Of a DNA stretch of 16,178 bases, positions 13,773-16,178 are shown in pieces (within the stretch, counting starts at the first letter, position 1; every line of letters begins with the position of its first letter). The notes beneath the pieces were generated by a model, which saw nothing but the letters and a program-made list of their open reading frames with translations, ran no database searches and was not told the origin of the DNA. Source of the DNA: Prevotellaceae bacterium UBA1743 (lineage in GTDB: Bacteria > Bacteroidota > Bacteroidia > Bacteroidales > Bacteroidaceae); contig DCHV01000077.1 in NCBI GenBank assembly GCA_002314945.1, positions 386 to 16,563 on the forward strand, given 5' to 3'. The position numbers were made by a program, and so were the translations under genes.

Positions 13773-15890
13773 TTACTGTTTGGTGTATGGTTTTCCTGCT
13801 TCCAACACGAAAGTTCCTCGGGCAGGGATTGTGATGGCAGACGGCATCTTGTCGAAACGAGTCTTCTTTCCATCTGTATCGTGCAGCACAAGCCCAGATT
13901 TAGCTAAAGGTGCAATTTCCTTTGGCAGAGTTACATTCAACGTGTAAGGCGTATCTGTGTAGTTGGCCAGAATCACGATAGCGTGCTTCTTGTCGTTCAT
14001 GCGCCAAGCACTGGTCAATACGGATGGATTTTCGATAGGAGTAGGTCCGTGGAAGACCCATTCCACCTCGCATACAGGATTCTCGCCTCTCAGCGCGGGT
14101 GCATGTACCATCTCTCCATTATAGAAATACGCGCGGAACTTATAGCGGAGTAGTGCCAGTTGCTTCAGGTAGCCGAAGCGCTCCTCATCCTTCGTGATGC
14201 TGGCACTCAACCATCCCAACTGCTCCCCGAATACCAGTGACTGAGCCAGTTTCATACGAGTGGCCAGCAGAGATTCCTGGGTGAAGTTGTTGCTCCTTCC
14301 GAAGAGTTGGATCATTCCTCCATACACTGCAGCAAAGGCAGGTACCTGATGATTGCTTTGGAATTGCCAGGTGAGGAAACCATCCATCACACCTGTATAA
14401 CCATCGGCATTACTCTCCGTGGTAAGCATTTTCCCCTCAGGCATTTCCTTGCGTATTCCCTGCAGTAGTTTCGTGTAGGCAGGCACCCACCAATCCGAGC
14501 TTCCTTTTTCATGAGGGTGGCTCTCGTCCCAACAGGGAGCAGGGGGAGCAGCAGCTATCTGATCCATATATACGGCATTTACGCCATATCCTCCCTTGTC
14601 CGTGGGAGAGAGCAGGGTGAGAACCACCTCCTTCATTTTATTCTGCCACAGGTCGGTGCTGGGGCACATCACGGCTAATTTCACGTTCGACCCATCACTC
14701 TCCTTGCTTCCGTAGTCCTCGATGTTAGGATTCCCGTTTTCTCTTGTCTTAGTAGCGGCAGGCAGGGCATAACTGGTGAAGAGCGAGTCGCTTGTGCCGT
14801 GGTCGTGCGTATCCCATAGTCGGCCGTTGATGTAGGGCATCACATACACACCCTCCTCCTGCAGAGATTTCACCTTTTCTGCAAATTGTGCGCGTGCGGG
14901 GATGTAATGTGGGTAATCGTTGTCGAAAGGAATCTGGTGCCAGTTATACCAGTGAAAGCCTACTGGAATGCCTATCGCGCGGCGGAAAGCTTTCACCTCC
15001 TCGTCGCTTCCCATTGCCCAGATGCATAGTTCCTTCATCCATTGTGGTGTGTCAGTACGTCCATTCTTTCCCCATTGTACCTGCTCATGCCAGTATGAAT
15101 TCTCCTTCATCCATTTCTTGTAGATCATGGCAGCATCAAACCAGTCTCCTTCGTAGGGACGCAGCACGATGTCGCATGGCGTCAGGGTAGGACGGCTTCC
15201 CGAGGGTTGGTAGGCAGGGCAGTTGAATTCCATCTTCGCGCTTCTGTCTGCCTGCAATTTCATATTCAGCGTCTTCATGCCTGCCTTGGCGCTGAGGGCT
15301 GCATAGTAGAGACCCATTCCCCTGTCGTTCCATAGAGCAAACCAAGGCATTGAGGCACCAAAGCCAGCAGGGTATATCGCACTGTCTTCCCTGCTGTCTT
15401 TCTCGGGGTCATACACGATGCCGCTGGCGTATGGGTAGAATACCTTCGTGCCAGAGGAGAGACCGCGTATCGTAAGAGGCATCAGTACCGAGGAATAGAA
15501 TTCCGCCTCGGTTGGGAAAGAGCAGTTGCCCCATCTCACGTGCATCTCCTTCGCCCAGTCGAAGCACACCTCCACGGTATATCCTTCTTTCCATCGGAAG
15601 GTGAACGTGGCATTCCTCTTCCCCTGCTGCAAGTCCATTTCGCTCCATCCTTCGGTAGAGGTGATGGCACGATCCGAGAAATAGAGGATGAAGAGGGACT
15701 GACGCTCCGCCATCTCCCATTGTACTCCATGCCGAGGGTCGCAGAGTGATTTCAGGAAAGCCGTTCCAGCCTCCTTGTCATAGCACACCTCAGCATGGAT
15801 ATGTTTGTCGCCCAAGGTAACGCACTTTGTCTCAGCTCGTCCCAGAATCGTGGCACATAGCAGTGTCAGCAGAAGAATTGATTTTTTCAT
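13773..15890 (-). CDS. Secreted DUF6259-type glycoside hydrolase-like protein
   Basis: 705 residues from ATG 15890. MKKSILLLTLLCATILGRAE is a signal peptide. An in-frame TTG two codons earlier is less likely. An N-terminal beta-sandwich region (about 22-250, with PWFALWNDRGMGLYYA at 182-197) precedes a TIM-barrel-like region (about 285-590) with GIPVGFHWYNWHQIPFDNDYP (307-327), VYVMPYINGRLWD (348-360), a conserved acidic strand AVYMDQIAAAPPAPCWDESH (439-458) and MLTTESNADGY (488-498). A C-terminal beta domain closes the protein. D443 and E492 are the best catalytic candidates by position, but I know of no proven activity for DUF6259. It leads an operon with two DUF4230 genes and has a -7 promoter element close upstream. 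The family call rests on remembered motifs. Confidence 0.78.
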   Translation of the reverse strand: MKKSILLLTLLCATILGRAETKCVTLGDKHIHAEVCYDKEAGTAFLKSLCDPRHGVQWEMAERQSLFILYFSDRAITSTEGWSEMDLQQGKRNATFTFRWKEGYTVEVCFDWAKEMHVRWGNCSFPTEAEFYSSVLMPLTIRGLSSGTKVFYPYASGIVYDPEKDSREDSAIYPAGFGASMPWFALWNDRGMGLYYAALSAKAGMKTLNMKLQADRSAKMEFNCPAYQPSGSRPTLTPCDIVLRPYEGDWFDAAMIYKKWMKENSYWHEQVQWGKNGRTDTPQWMKELCIWAMGSDEEVKAFRRAIGIPVGFHWYNWHQIPFDNDYPHYIPARAQFAEKVKSLQEEGVYVMPYINGRLWDTHDHGTSDSLFTSYALPAATKTRENGNPNIEDYGSKESDGSNVKLAVMCPSTDLWQNKMKEVVLTLLSPTDKGGYGVNAVYMDQIAAAPPAPCWDESHPHEKGSSDWWVPAYTKLLQGIRKEMPEGKMLTTESNADGYTGVMDGFLTWQFQSNHQVPAFAAVYGGMIQLFGRSNNFTQESLLATRMKLAQSLVFGEQLGWLSASITKDEERFGYLKQLALLRYKFRAYFYNGEMVHAPALRGENPVCEVEWVFHGPTPIENPSVLTSAWRMNDKKHAIVILANYTDTPYTLNVTLPKEIAPLAKSGLVLHDTDGKKTRFDKMPSAITIPARGTFVLEAGKPYTKQ

Positions 15891-15913
15891 ATTCAATGTT
15901 TATATATTCGTTG

Positions 15914-15921
15914 CAAATGTA
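15914..15921 (-). promoter_or_regulatory. DUF6259 operon promoter, -7 element
   Basis: TACATTTG on the minus strand fits TAnnTTTG exactly and would start transcription near 15908, about 18 nt before the ATG at 15890. No TTTG lies 19-20 nt upstream, so expression may depend on an activator. Confidence 0.55.
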
Positions 15922-16074
15922 CGTATTATTATCGGATAGTGAGTCATCTGGTGCGAAAAAATAGAGGATAGAGGGGGCCACCTGCAAAAACGTGTGTTCA
16001 GTCATTGTTCACCGTCACTAAACATCTCAAAAATATGAGGCTAAACAATCGTTCAAAAGGGTGGTGACCTAAAC

Positions 16075-16118
16075 TAACAATAGGCAAACAATAAACTAAC
16101 AATAGGCTAACAATAGGC
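16075..16118 (+). repeat. 11-bp-period tandem repeat (TAACAATAGGC)
   Basis: TAACAATAGGC is present exactly at 16075-16085, 16097-16107 and 16108-16118. The unit between them (16086-16096, AAACAATAAAC) is a degenerate copy matching at 8 of 11 positions, so there are four units in register. A fifth, weak unit may follow (CAACAGCATAA). The period is close to one helical turn of DNA, as expected of a protein-binding array; replication slippage would give the same pattern. Confidence 0.75.
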
Positions 16119-16178
16119 CAACAGCATAAATTCAGATAACTCCAAACTTTATAGAACCTCAAATCCGCAACTAAACTC

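Larger units (their letters stand above)
15891..16178. other. Gene-free intergenic stretch at the right end
   Basis: No credible coding frame or RNA gene is seen. Besides the -7 element it holds a TGTTCA pair 11 bp apart (15995-16000 and 16006-16011) and the 11-bp tandem repeat at 16075-16118. The last 50 bases are AT-rich without recognisable signals. The gene beyond the right edge is unknown. Confidence 0.7.

Noticed and set aside
16075..16118. Tandem repeat considered as a CRISPR array
   Set aside because: Units are 11 bp and adjacent with no spacers, and no cas genes are present.

Overview
The window looks like the chromosome of a member of the Bacteroidales, probably of Prevotella/Segatella type. 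Three things support this. Promoters match the Bacteroidetes primary-sigma consensus (TTTG, about 19 nt, TAnnTTTG), with two perfect examples. The ilv operon carries an acyl-ACP thioesterase gene between ilvN and ilvC. Several genes belong to families I associate with Bacteroidetes (tandem DUF4230, GH172/DUF2961, DUF6259, FadL-like porin). The genus is inference; no rRNA or other marker is present.

Left part (1-741): the 3' end of a purH-type AICAR transformylase gene, cut by the window edge, then a 69-residue very basic protein of unknown function. A near-perfect hairpin at 691-718, with T tracts on both sides, separates these rightward genes from the leftward ilv operon and can terminate both.

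ilv operon (6753 down to 741, minus strand): ilvD, ilvB, ilvN, acyl-ACP thioesterase, ilvC. Together ilvD, ilvBN and ilvC supply the acetolactate synthase, reductoisomerase and dehydratase steps shared by valine and isoleucine synthesis; the transaminase and threonine deaminase are not here. Genes are tightly packed (29, 13, -4 and 47 nt apart) behind one recognisable promoter with a short leader and no room for a leader-peptide attenuator. IlvN has an unusual six-cysteine N-terminal extension.

Central rightward block (6946-12469): a secreted GH172-family (DUF2961) glycosidase in a two-gene unit with an AraC-type regulator, then a FadL-like outer-membrane protein and a secreted GHL10-family hydrolase, each with its own excellent promoter. 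The GHL10 mRNA appears nearly leaderless. No SusC/SusD pair is present, so this is not a classical polysaccharide utilisation locus.

Right leftward block (15890 down to 12438): a secreted DUF6259 glycosidase-like protein followed by two different DUF4230 proteins, one lipoprotein and one membrane-anchored. The last gene overlaps the convergent GHL10 gene by 32 bp, and the GHL10 terminator hairpin lies inside its coding sequence. The final 290 bases hold no gene but contain an 11-bp-period tandem repeat.

Most of the window is conserved metabolism and ordinary accessory genes. I see no CRISPR array, defence system, transposon, phage gene or tRNA. The best candidates for something undescribed are the cysteine motif on IlvN, the thioesterase embedded in the ilv operon, the DUF6259-DUF4230-DUF4230 operon, and the dual-use terminator/coding DNA at 12492-12545.
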